Shown here piece by piece: positions 1 through 9,702 of a stretch of DNA of 64,000 bases. Position 1 is the first letter of the stretch, and the number at the start of each line of letters is the position of its first letter. The stretch spans positions 124,001 to 188,000 of the forward strand of contig JANBPK010000772.1 of assembly GCA_027579435.1 (NCBI GenBank). The letters run 5' to 3'. The notes beneath the pieces were generated by a model. That model did not search any database. It was given only the letters and a program-made list of their open reading frames with translations, and had not been told where the DNA came from. Source of the DNA: Candolleomyces eurysporus. Its lineage: Eukaryota > Basidiomycota > Agaricomycetes > Agaricales > Psathyrellaceae. Position numbers and translations under genes: made by a program.

Positions 1-820
1 GGGGCAGCCACCGACGGCTGTGTCGCTTGGACCATCCTTTGTTGGCACGACGCTGCGACGCAACCACTGTTTGGCGGTCGCCAAGTCACCATAAACGCAG
101 CCGCTCATTGTGGTCCGCGACGACTAGGTCGCACAACTCCGGGTTGGAGTGGTCCTAGCTAGAAGAAGAATTGGCCTGGATTGTCTTTGATCGAAGGCCA
201 TTGTTTCGCCCCGTACCTGCTTTTGTTAACACATTGATAGAAGCGATAGAGCGGCTGTGGATCGTTTGGCGATCAACTCGAAGGTGCTGTACACCAGTGA
301 GATTTTCGAGGTGCGGCTGCATGCCTACGATTCTATAAGTCAGACTGGGATAAGAGGGTGTGGAGATGGGAGGCTGGGGAAGCTTGCGCCTGCAGTGACG
401 GTCCGGGAGCGGTCGATAGTGGTCTAAGATATCTCGCTCGACGGCTGTCCTAGTGAGCCTGCTTATTGACTCGTGCTCGTGCTCGGGACGTCCTCANGCT
501 CCCCCTATTAATCAGAGAGCGGTCTAGAGCAGTCAGTGACATCGTGTTAACAGTCCTTTGGTGGTGCAATGAGGGAGATAATTGCCAAACGAACAGCTGG
601 AGCAGGCGCTATGGTAGTTAGCCATGCGTTAAACAGTTGGGGCCACCAGGCCTCGTGTGTGCTACACCCTTCATGGGCTCGTCTCTACCTATAAATTATG
701 CCTATAAAGTAGGCGGAACGCACAGAGGCAAGTGACCGTCGATCTGGAACGTGCGGCGGCATAGGTTCACCAAATTAAAACTGTTTGGGAAGCATTTGTT
801 GCCGTTGCTGGGTTCAGCGA
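1..820. repeat. Direct repeat copy A of a ~0.8 kb segmental duplication
   Basis: This block matches 2691-3490 in the same orientation with many substitutions and small indels. Shared stretches include the region around the 'cgactaggtcgca' words (about 120-135 and 2807-2820), the 'gatcgtttgg' block (about 258 and 2942), and the 'gaccgtcgatctggaacgtg' block (about 735 and 3400). Copy B begins just upstream of the F-box gene start at 2570, while copy A begins at the window edge. The repeat therefore looks like the 5' flank of an F-box gene copied together with it. No intact gene was seen in copy A. One N is at 497. Confidence 0.8.
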
Positions 821-1145
821 CGACATGCGGGTGAGAGGATGAGGAAAAAAGGTTAGTTCAGTCCATCACTGAAAGTAGTGTATATATCTTCGTCGTGCTG
901 GCTGTAGTAAGACCAAATGTCCACGAGTTGGATGTACGGATACCAGTTATGACGTTGGGAACATTCTGCTTGCCGGCCGCCAATTGGCAGGGCGGCACGA
1001 TGCGGCTTGTGACTCGAAGGAGCCCGCCTGACACCAATATCATCGGCCGACAGTCTCCAGCTGTCCCTTTCAAAGAAAAGCGAGTCAAGGAGTCAAGTTG
1101 GGTCACAAGTTTCAACCAAAGGATATTTTTCGTTTCNATTATAAT
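821..1145. other. Spacer between repeat A and the F-box gene 3' end
   Basis: About 325 bases downstream of the minus-strand F-box gene stop. Small open frames cross it on both strands but none continues into a recognisable protein. It probably holds the 3' untranslated region of the F-box gene. An N sits at 1137 just beyond the stop side of the gene. Confidence 0.4.
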
Positions 1146-2570
1146 TTACATAAAACAAGCCGACGCCGCGCTGGAAGTGCCGACTGGAACACGGAAAACA
1201 ACCTTGACTTTAGATTGTTCCACGAGGTTGGGCATGTACGAATATATATCATCCTTCATTTTCTTCTTTTCCTCGGCGGATAGAGTGGATGTGAACCGCG
1301 CATCGCGCCCCATACGAACAACCACAGCTGTGAATTGCGAAAATACCTGCCGATCACTCAAAATCTCATCCAGGCGTCCCCAGATTTCTTCACACTGCAA
1401 CAGATGAGTAAAAGTGTGAGTAACCCCCTCATATTCGGTGCTGACAGTAAGGGCCCCGAAATTTATTCCAATGTCAAGGACGCTGAGCGGGACCGGTTTG
1501 CGCGCGGCAGAGAGCTCCGCGAGTGCTTCCAAAAGGTAAGGGACAAGACTGAATCCGGGTGTGAGCAGGTAGTAGTTCTGAACGTCGACACGAAGGCGTT
1601 TCAACTGTGGCAGGTGAGCGAGGGGAAAGAGCGACGGGCTGAAAGTCAGTGTCCCATCTAGCAAGTCTTCGGGCTTTGGCCGGGCTGGACCGCGCATGAC
1701 GCTGTAACGGCGCACATTCTGGCAGAAGGTTTCCAGAAAATACGGCCAAACCCGAGTCATAGCGGTGTCAAAGCCCGATGTACCAACCTTGAGCCACTGG
1801 ATTCGGGTAAAGTCGAGAGTTGCTTGAGGGTTTAGGGACGCGGCGACAAGAAGATAGAGAGTAGATCCTGCCCCAGTAACATCGAGATGTCGCAGGAATT
1901 TCTTCGACGGGGCACTATCCTGGCGACTGGAGAGCGATGGGGCTTCGGTCGTCGACCATTGCTTTGTACCAACTTTCAATGGAGGGAAGGGCTCGAGTTC
2001 GGCTGGCAGCGGGCGGCTGAAGGCCAAGCGCAACTTCCGCAGAGAAGGGTGCTGAACCAGAGGTGTCATCTCTATGCATCTGACTCCGAAAAGGGTCAAT
2101 TCGATAACGTTGCGTCGAGATATGAAGGAGGACAGTGCGGCCCTCAGAGACAAAGGTAGATGGGAAAAGTCCAATCGCATCTCTCCTTTCCAGAGAGCGA
2201 CCACATTGACATTCTTTAGCATTCCTAGAATCTTGGTAACGTCGTCAGAGCAGACCTGAAGCCAGCCAAGGTCCTCCTCCTCGTCGTTGTAGGTAGAGCT
2301 TTGGATTAACAGAGCTCGAGGAAGCGTGCGCAATTCGCTTTTCGCCTCTAACAGTTCGAGCAGCCGCTCGCAGCGAGTCGTTGGGTCCAGAGGATGGTCC
2401 AGCGTCTCGCTGAGCTTGATATCCTTGAACAGGAGCTCCCGAGTCCGGGGGCACCACTGCTTGCTAACCAACCCGAGTGTCTTCAGGCTCTGAAAGTCCG
2501 CTTCATCTATGACTTTGTCGATAAGCTCTTGTGGCAGAACAAACTCGGGGGAATGTGAAGAAGCTGACAT
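1146..2570 (-). CDS. F-box/leucine-rich-type protein, paralog 1
   Basis: Single-exon gene of 474 residues. F-box proteins are the substrate-recognition subunits of SCF ubiquitin ligases. The F-box lies near the N-terminus: 'LPQELIDKVIDEADFQSLK' followed by 'LGLVSKQWCPRTRELLFKDI'. The rest is a leucine-rich region with repeated L-x-x-L patterns ('LLELLEAK', 'FSHLPLSLRAALSSFI', 'LVQHPSLRKLRLAF'). The start was set at the Met beginning 'MSASSHSPEF' (ATG at 2570); the frame stays open 28 codons further upstream, but the F-box sits close to this Met as in its paralogs. It aligns over its whole length with the gene at 9703-11157 and with the pseudogene at 7550-8943. The substrate is unknown. Confidence 0.85.
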   Translation of the reverse strand: MSASSHSPEFVLPQELIDKVIDEADFQSLKTLGLVSKQWCPRTRELLFKDIKLSETLDHPLDPTTRCERLLELLEAKSELRTLPRALLIQSSTYNDEEEDLGWLQVCSDDVTKILGMLKNVNVVALWKGEMRLDFSHLPLSLRAALSSFISRRNVIELTLFGVRCIEMTPLVQHPSLRKLRLAFSRPLPAELEPFPPLKVGTKQWSTTEAPSLSSRQDSAPSKKFLRHLDVTGAGSTLYLLVAASLNPQATLDFTRIQWLKVGTSGFDTAMTRVWPYFLETFCQNVRRYSVMRGPARPKPEDLLDGTLTFSPSLFPLAHLPQLKRLRVDVQNYYLLTPGFSLVPYLLEALAELSAARKPVPLSVLDIGINFGALTVSTEYEGVTHTFTHLLQCEEIWGRLDEILSDRQVFSQFTAVVVRMGRDARFTSTLSAEEKKKMKDDIYSYMPNLVEQSKVKVVFRVPVGTSSAASACFM

Positions 2571-2670
2571 CTCTAGCGATTGCCAGGGACCACGCAGGAC
2601 ACGGGCTGCAGACAGATGGATAGATGTGTGCAAGAGGGGAAGACGTGGTGACAAGAGGGTGGATTAGCTA

Positions 2671-2680
2671 CATTTAAATA
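2671..2680 (-). promoter_or_regulatory. TATA-like box of the F-box gene
   Basis: On the minus strand this reads TATTTAAATG, about 100 bases upstream of the ATG at 2570. Position and composition suit a core promoter element; there is no direct evidence of function. Confidence 0.35.
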
Positions 2681-2690
2681 GGCAGGAGGG

Positions 2691-3490
2691 GGAGCCACCG
2701 ACTGGTGTGTCGCTTAGACCGTCCATTGTCGGCACGACGCAATCATTGTTTGGCAGTTGCCAGGCCACGATACTGTCCGCGACACGGCCGCTCATTGTGG
2801 TCTGCGACGACTAGGTCGCATAACTCCGGGTTGGAGTGGTCACAGCCAGGGGAAGAATTGGACTGGATTTTCCTTGATCGAGGGCCTTTGTTTTACCCCG
2901 TACCTGCCTTTACAAACAAGAGAAGCAATAAAGCGGCTGTAGATCGTTTGGTGATCAACTCGAAAATGCTGTGCACCAGTGAGATTTCGGAGGTGCAGCT
3001 GCATGTCTGCGATTCAGTCAGACCGGGATAAGATGGGGTGGGGATGGGAGGCTGGGGAAGCTTGCACCTTCAGTGACGGTCCTTGAGCGGTCCATAGCTG
3101 TCCAAGACATATCGCTCGACCGCTGTCCTAGCAGGCCTGCGGATTGACTCGTGCTCGTGCTCGGGACGTCCTCGGCTCCTCCTGTGAATCTGAAAGCAGT
3201 CAGTGACATCATGTTAACAGTCCTTTGTTGCAATGAGGGAGATAACTGTCAAGCGAACAGCTGGGGCAGGCGCTGGGGCAGTTAGCCATGCGTTAAGCAG
3301 TTGGGGCCACCAGGCCTCGTGGGTTCTACACCCTTCATAGGCTCTTGTCTGCCTATAAAGTAAAGTTCATCTCCGTCCATCGGAATACACAGAGACAGGT
3401 GACCGTCGATCTGGAACGTGCAGCGGTATAGGATGTTCCGGGCCATGTTCGCTGAATAAAAACCGTTGAGAAGCACATACCATCGTCGGG
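2691..3490. repeat. Direct repeat copy B of the ~0.8 kb segmental duplication
   Basis: Second copy of the block at 1-820, same orientation, offset about 2.69 kb. It starts directly upstream of the minus-strand F-box gene (promoter side). Copy B contains bases missing from copy A around 3365-3385 and 3440-3460. This pattern fits a tandem duplication of a unit holding an F-box gene plus its upstream flank, followed by independent divergence. Confidence 0.8.
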
Positions 3491-3837
3491 AGTTAAGCAG
3501 ACCCGTCTCAAAAGTGATCCAGACTGTGTGATTGGCCAAGAGGAGGCCATGTGGTCTGCCTATGGTCTGGACGAGGCAGTGGGCCTTTGTCGGACCAATA
3601 GGTTCCTTCATCGTCGGAAACCTGGGTNGGGGGGACCATCGCCTCCTCCAAAATTCCGAGCTCAGGGACTCGGGCGTCCTTCCTACAAAAGAAGAACGGC
3701 TCCTGAATGGTAGAATACAAAGAGACAGGGTGATCGTGATCATGATTTCTGTTAGCCTTATCCCGTAAGAGTTTCACAAATTTCGGGGAGGCGATGCTGT
3801 CCAATAAAACCACCTCGACGACGAGAGGTCGACTCAC
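3282..3837 (-). other. Unresolved minus-strand open frames, possible gene fragment
   Basis: Two minus-strand frames (3508-3837 and 3282-3743) give a coding-like sequence if joined at the N at 3628: about 70 residues, then about 115 residues including 'TVWITFETGLLNSRRWYVL' and 'CTFQIDGHLSLCIPMDGDEL'. The first frame opens with GTG, not ATG, and the GTGAGT there could be a splice donor, so the 5' end is unknown. Repeat A carries a shorter relative ('RRTFQIDGHLPLCVPP' then a stop, about 690-760). No family was recognised. It could be a partial gene, a pseudogene or chance. Confidence 0.3.
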
Positions 3838-4035
3838 ATAGTTTCTACCCCATATACACGGCCTCTCCTAGGTATGTTGGCTGCATTTCTGAGGGCAGAT
3901 CGGAAATTTTAGCTCACTGATCGCCCGCGTCGTGGCGGCTCAGGTCCAACGAGACCAAATCCAGCGCCAAGCGCACTTGTGCTTACTCCTGACTCTCATC
4001 AACGACCACAGCGACGACGCCGACGACCATCGTCA

Positions 4036-5636
4036 ATGACCATGGAGCCACCCCAGGGCGAATCTCCACCCTCAAGAACGACTATTTTAGGCTCCTTCTT
4101 GCGTGGAAGGCCCAGGAATTCTTCGCAGTCCCACATCCAGGTCCCCAACACCGAGCACCACCGCGAGCTCTCACCATCACCACCACAACCACCATCGCCA
4201 AATCCTGTAACTGGTCGACGGCGAGGACCCATTGTCTCAACCCTGATCCACCCAACAACATCCAACAGCAACCCGTCGAGTGCCACAGGCGGCGGTTTGG
4301 GCTTCTCGAACATGCTCCGAAGACGACGTTCGGCTGGGAATATCGCCGTATCATNCTCTCTACCACCTCTACCCATCCCAGTAGCGAACTCGACGACGGC
4401 GCCAGCAGCAGCAACGGCGGCGATGGCGAACGGCAGCACGACGATGAATCCACCTGGAGCAGCCGCAGGAATGTCCAACCTCAACCCGAACACCGCCCCA
4501 AGCCACCGTATCCGACTCGTCCCCCACCTCGACAATCGTCGCAATCTACGGTTCGACGCCATCTCCAGAGACCTTCGCGAGGGCGATCCTGCGCTCAGAA
4601 TAGGTCGTTTCACCGACAGATCTGGCCTGGGTCTCGCGGCCGTCAATGCCCTCAACTCGAACAAGCTAGCGTTCAAGAGCAAGGTCGTCTCGAGGGCCCA
4701 TGCAGAAATCTGGGTCGAGATGGGGGGAAAATTTTATATTAGAGACACCAAGTCGAGCTCGGGGACGTTCTTGAACCACGTTCGCCTGAGCCCTGCCAAC
4801 ACCGAGTCAAAGCCCTTCCCCATCAAGGACGGCGACATCCTCCAACTGGGCGTCGACTACCAGGGCGGCGCGGAGGATATTTACAAGAGCGTCAAGATTA
4901 GGCTCGAGCTGGGTAGGGAATGGCAGAACCAGGCTAATGCATACAAGTAGGTCTATGTCTCTCTGTATTGATTGTGTGCTACAACTAATGGTGGCCTCCC
5001 TCCAGCACCGCAGCGCTCAAGAACCTCAAGGCCCTCGCTGCGCCCATCGCCCAGGCAGCCAAGGGCGGTCCCAACGGCAAAGCAGCCGCCGTGAAGACGC
5101 AGCTAGGCGACTGCTGCATCTGTCTGTTCCCCGTCACCATCCGCCAGGCACTCTTCATCACCCCATGCTCGCACACATTCCACTACAAGTGCCTCCGGCC
5201 TCTGCTGGAAACCCATCACCCGGGGTTCTGTTGCCCGCTGTGTCGGACATTTGCCGACCTAGAAGAGGACGTCGAGATTGATGCACCCGATTTTGATGTC
5301 GATATGGACTCGCCCTCGCCTTCCGATCTGGGAGCCGTGGCAGACGAGGCAGAGGCAGAGGCAGAGGCAGAGGTAGAAGGAGGTGCGGCTGGAGAACTCG
5401 CTCCTCCGAATCGCGACGCTGGAGGTGCAGAGACCGAAGTTGAGGGCGATGTTGTCCGCCGGAATCCCAGGCAGAGCCCGCTCCCTGACATCCCTATCGA
5501 GGAGGACGAGACGGGCGATGATATGGTCATCGTCGAAGCACCAGCCGAGCCTGGGGCAAGTGTAGCTGATGAACTGGGTGGTGTTACTTCCATGGAAGAA
5601 CCTGATGGTACTGTTGGTGGTAAACGGAAGCGTTGA
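4036..5636 (+). CDS. FHA-RING E3 ubiquitin ligase (Dma1/Dma2-like)
   Basis: Two exons, 4036-4946 and 5006-5636 (sum 1542 bases, 513 residues), joined by a 59-base GTAGGT...CAG intron. Residues 1-155 are a disordered Pro/Ser/Ala-rich region. A forkhead-associated domain follows ('LRIGRFTDRS', 'SKVVSRAHAEIWVE', 'FYIRDTKSSSGTFLNHVRL'); FHA domains bind phosphothreonine. A RING domain comes next ('GDCCICLFPVTIRQALFITP', 'CSHTFHYKCLRPLLE', 'FCCPLCRTF'). The C-terminal tail is acidic, has an Ala-Glu repeat, and ends in 'KRKR'. In yeasts the FHA-RING combination defines the Dma ligases of mitotic checkpoint and septation control, so a similar role is inferred. ATG at 4036 is in frame; a second ATG at 4042 has the better context. 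The N at 4355 does not break the frame. Confidence 0.9.
5347..5378 (+). repeat. GAGGCA hexanucleotide repeat coding Glu-Ala
   Basis: A short GAGGCA-type microsatellite inside the acidic tail of the FHA-RING gene, encoding alternating Glu and Ala. Its length is likely to vary between strains. Confidence 0.8.
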
Positions 5637-6079
5637 TGATATTTATTGCAATTGATGACGACGACTCTGTACTATCACTGTAACGGANCCCACCCTCGTA
5701 CTCTTTCTTTTTTCTCGGATTGATTTTTTTGCATACATGTTTCGTTTCATCTAGGAGATTCCTTTCTTCAATTTCTTCATTTCTCCCGCTGTGTTATATT
5801 ATACTTACCATCCTCCGTATTAGTGTATTTTACGCCGGCTCGCTTTTACTCGGGCGTTTCATGTGAATACCATTGCCTTTCTCTTCTGCAGGTCTCGACC
5901 ACCTTTCTCAACACCCACGTAGGCGAGGTGAGGTCCCTTTCTTTCATTTGTTACCCTAACCATTTCTCTCCAGTGTCTAGGACCTATTCGAATTCAATCG
6001 CTCATCATGATGTAGATCTTCCAAGTGATGCTGCTGCTGCTGCGAATCATTAGGGCGATCTGTCGCTCACGGACCGTCA

Positions 6080-6310
6080 CATGTATTGAAAGCAAGACAA
6101 GCACCCCCAACGTATCGTCCCTTCGCTGCTTCCCAAACCACCACATGCCGTATCCCTATTAACACTGACGGGATGGCAAACGCACGTCTGCATCTTGGAA
6201 ACCTCACAAGTGCTCATCACTTTCGGATCGGCCACTAAACGACCAAGTCTAGCGCTGAACACCAGTACCTGTTAACGGCAAAGGTAAGCGCCTGAATGTA
6301 TACTCTCTAT
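6080..6310. repeat. Diverged tandem duplication, copy 1
   Basis: Shares an ordered series of words with 6434-6672: 'atcgtccctt', 'ctgcttcccaaac', 'ggatggcaa', 'gctcatcactttcggat', 'cagtacctg', 'ggcaaaggtaag'. The two copies are about 355 bases apart in the same orientation. Confidence 0.75.
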
Positions 6311-6433
6311 CGAGGAAATTCAATCACTCATCACCTGATGTAGGCCTACTGCCAAGCAAGGAGCGGATGCGGGAACTGTTACATCTTATGGCCGCCCGAC
6401 GCCCAGGGGACCGTCCTCGTATTATATATACAT

Positions 6434-6672
6434 GTTGAAGCAAGGCGAGTTTCCCAGCTTATCGTCCCTTCTCTGCTTCCCAAACACGTCACCATATCCT
6501 CTAGTATCCTCAGTTTAACACTTGCTGGATGGCAACCACGCATCCCCGCCTCGGAAACCCCACTGGCTCATCACTTTCGGATTTGGTGACCAGACGATCC
6601 ACTTTATCGCTGGACATCAGTACCTGGCTAGCGAAGGCAAAGGTAAGCCCCCGAAGGTGATATGCTCTATAT
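6434..6672. repeat. Diverged tandem duplication, copy 2
   Basis: Second copy of the block at 6080-6310. Both copies end with 'ggcaaaggtaag', which looks like an exon end with a GTAAG splice donor, so the block may derive from an old exon. No continuous frame is shared between the copies, so protein-coding origin is not shown. Confidence 0.75.
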
Positions 6673-7032
6673 CTACGTCCTTCCCGTTAAAACCGTGCTT
6701 TCAGACCTTGCTTCCTTGCTCAACCCAATTTTTGACGCATCTCGCACTCGAAATCGAAACGTCCTCCCAATCTCTGCGTGCTTTCCTGGAACTAGGGAGG
6801 TGATACGACAAATCACATCCTGGGCTGGCACCAGCATTGTGGTATATTACACCGCGATTCCGAGTCCCCATATCTACTAGCTCCACGGATTAGCCCGGGA
6901 GAATGCCCCAAGCTTTCCGAATGACTTGAATCGACAGGTGCCATCATTTTCTTGTCTGGGGACTGTACAGGGTAAGGACGTGTGGCCATGCAGGTACAGG
7001 CAGCTCGACGCAATTGTTCATCGGAGTCCGAC

Positions 7033-7090
7033 TTCATCGCCATCCGGCGGCCAGAGGGCAATTCATCGCCATCCGGCGGCCAGAGGGCAA
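7033..7090. repeat. 29-base perfect tandem repeat, two copies
   Basis: The unit beginning 'ttcatcgccatccggcgg' occurs at 7033-7061 and again at 7062-7090 without a mismatch, followed by the start of a third, imperfect unit ('ttcctcgccgg'). Confidence 0.95.
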
Positions 7091-7549
7091 TTCCTCGCCG
7101 GTGCTGCATTCCTCTCATACGTGGCTATTCGAGCGCGTGAGTTCGTGCCCGTCCTCTTCTCTACTTCCGGAATTTGACTGAGTGCCTCTGTCGTTCAGGT
7201 CCCGACCTCATCGCGCCACCTAAGAAGGCAGATAACATGGGCTCTATCAGGCCTTGCTGTCTCAGGGATCGCGATTCAGTGCCAACGCACAGGAGTATCA
7301 AGAAAGCGGGGAATGAGCGGGTTCATTGCGGCGAAATTAAAACCTCTCAACTGCAACAGGTGAACAAGAGTTGTCTCGCCGACAATGGGCTACCACCTCT
7401 CGTCGAAGGGCTGAGTCCGTCAAGTCCAATCGGCGCTTGGTTGGGTGCGAAGGCTGGTTGCCTCATCACCACAATCACGACAGTCCCTCGGCCAGCCCTC
7501 AACCTCCCTTGACCGTCGATTATCGAGGCCCTGTCATTTCCCGCACCTC

Positions 7550-8943
7550 TTACACCCGCGAATTCTTTTCCTCTACCACAAGAACTCACTGATATGGTCA
7601 TGCACGAGGTCCACGACTACTTTCCTAGCTTGAATGCGTTCGGCCTGGTTCGCAAGTGGNNATCGCCGCGANCTCGGAAGCATCTNTTCGAGAGTATCAA
7701 ACTCAGTGAGATGCTATATCATCCTCTAGATCCAACGACTCGCTGTAAGCTCTTGCTCGAAATTCTAGAAGCAAGACCTCAATTGGGGAAGCTTGCCCGA
7801 CACTCGATTCTAATACCGCGACGAAGACCTGGAGGAGGGTCTTGGACGCTCGTCGGATCCCGTAGACTCTGAGGACCTCCCTTTAATGACGGAGGCCCTT
7901 CGCTGGCTTCAGCTCTGCTCCGACGATGTTATCAACGCTCCAGAAATGCTCCCCAAAGTCAAGATGCTCACTCACACCGCGGAAGGCTGTCTTGCACATT
8001 TCCAACCTATCTTTGCTTCTGAGGATTCCTTCATGTCCTGGCCGGAAACCACCTTCGTTCGCTTCCTCGGAATTTGAAGACATCGAGCTTACACCTTGGT
8101 GCAACACCCCCTTCTTGAGAAGCTCATAATAGATGATTCCACCGTTGGCTGAATCCAACGCCTTTTCTTCCGTTGAATCTTGGCGGACATGGGCCCACAG
8201 AGAAGAACACCGATGCTGCTGCTGCGTCCCCGAGTTGCAGGAGAAGCTGGCTACAGAGATTCGATATCTACTCTCCTGTAGAGACCTTCGATGTCCCTCA
8301 TGAGACAGCCAAAGACTCCCGAGCAACACTTGACATGCCCCAAATTCGGCATCTCCACATCAGAACCCCATACTTCGACAATACCGTAGCCATGCTTTGG
8401 GACGANTTTTTTCGAATCGTGCTGCCAAAAAGTGCGAGGATACTACGTCTCTGCCGGTTGAGCGGAGCCCCCATCCTTTTTTCAGGAGGAGATACCAATT
8501 TTCAGCCCGTTGATCTTCTCCTTCCCCGTCTTACCCAAGCTGAAGTATCTTTATGTCAAGGCTTCAGTTTATAGCCTCGTGCTTCCCCGAATATAACCCC
8601 GTCTCTCACCCCTTGAATGCACTGCACGACCTCTCGCATCTAGACAGCTCAGAACCTCTCAAAAACGTCAACCTTGGAATCCAATTTACGCGCCCCGACT
8701 CGGAGGACGTTGCTGAGATGCTTGTTGAAGTGTCGAAACGTCAATTAATCTGAGGATGTCTGGATGATATTTTGGGCCGTCAACACGCATTTCTGGGCTA
8801 GATTGCTGTCACCCTTCATATGACCCTTGATGGTTGCAAGTTTACCACAATCCGACAAGGAATTAGAAGAACTAAAGAACGTTATCTGTTGTTACATATG
8901 GACAAATCTCAAGGAAAAGAAAGTCGATGTCAAAGTGAGTATT
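7550..8943 (+). pseudogene. Decayed F-box paralog
   Basis: Collinear with the intact F-box gene at 9703-11157 but broken by several frame changes and stops. Recognisable pieces in order: 'LPQELTDMVMHEVHDY' (about 7580), 'RKH.FESIKLSEMLYHPLD' (about 7677), 'LLLEILEARPQLGKLARHS' (about 7750), then in another frame 'WLQLCSDDVINAPEML' (about 7900). A piece near 8740-8790 corresponds to 'RRQDIWGRLDEIL' of the intact gene, with in-frame stops. Ns at 7660, 7661, 7672, 7686 and 8406 add to the breaks but cannot explain them all. It is probably not translated as a full protein. Confidence 0.8.
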
Positions 8944-9702
8944 ATCCAACTCCCTAGGAATTAGAACTGGTTTCGATCGGTTTCAGTTTCGATTTCAGTA
9001 GCAGTTTGTCATTTAACCTTTGGTTCGGTTTAGAGATTTTTGGTTATGTTTATACCCTAAAAGGAATAAAAACATCTCTTCCTCTGTCACCGTCACGACG
9101 AACTCTACGTCGACCCACACTATTGGATCTCCAGTCATTCTTGATGAATGCCAAACTAACGCTGAATTTGACGGTGGATTGTGCGCGAACCCCCTAAGCA
9201 TCGTTTACGCGACTCCGTTCGGATGAGATAGTCGGGGTCTCCTGATTCTGTAGCTTACTGATTGAACAATATTCTCTCTACGCTTGAAGGGCAGATTCAA
9301 AGGCAAATCTTCCTGTCCCAGGGTTCCTCAATCTGTTTTTGGGCTATCGTACTGAGACGCCAAGAAATCGCATCATGGGTGGCTTTGCTATGGCGCTCCC
9401 AACTACAAACTCAACGACAAAATGATCGACGGTGTGGGATAATTCCGAGCATACTCATTCCTAAGTACCGTGATCTGGACATTGGAGATAGACCACAACG
9501 AACTTTGGCGGTGTTGCAGGCATTGTGACTCGAATTTGGCAACTCGCGAAACAATGACAATGGCATGGCCCAAGAGCACATACCCGTGGGTGGCCACCAA
9601 GTTAGCACATGCATTTAATTGAACTGGGTCCTGACCTAGACTACACCCCTCTTCCTCCACGATTCTTTTCAACCAAGTCTTGTCAATGATCCTTGGTTAC
9701 GA
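8944..9702. other. Intergenic region upstream of the F-box paralog
   Basis: About 760 bases between the pseudogene and the intact F-box gene. An AT-rich 'ggtttcgat/ggttcggttt' stretch lies at about 8965-9055. Nothing coding was recognised. Confidence 0.4.

Larger units (their letters stand above)
5637..7549. other. Intergenic region with duplicated blocks
   Basis: 1.9 kb with no gene that can be supported. The first 200 bases are T-rich and probably hold the 3' end of the FHA-RING transcript. Two diverged copies of a ~235 base block and a 29-base tandem repeat are listed separately. Small open frames here do not resemble known proteins. N at 5688. Confidence 0.5.

Noticed and set aside
895..1407. 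Plus-strand frame of 170 codons overlapping the 3' end of the F-box gene
   Set aside because: Antisense to a clear F-box coding region and without any recognisable domain; a shadow frame.
3999..4682. 227-codon minus-strand frame opposite the FHA-RING gene
   Set aside because: Mirror of the GC-rich coding sequence; the plus strand has the FHA domain.
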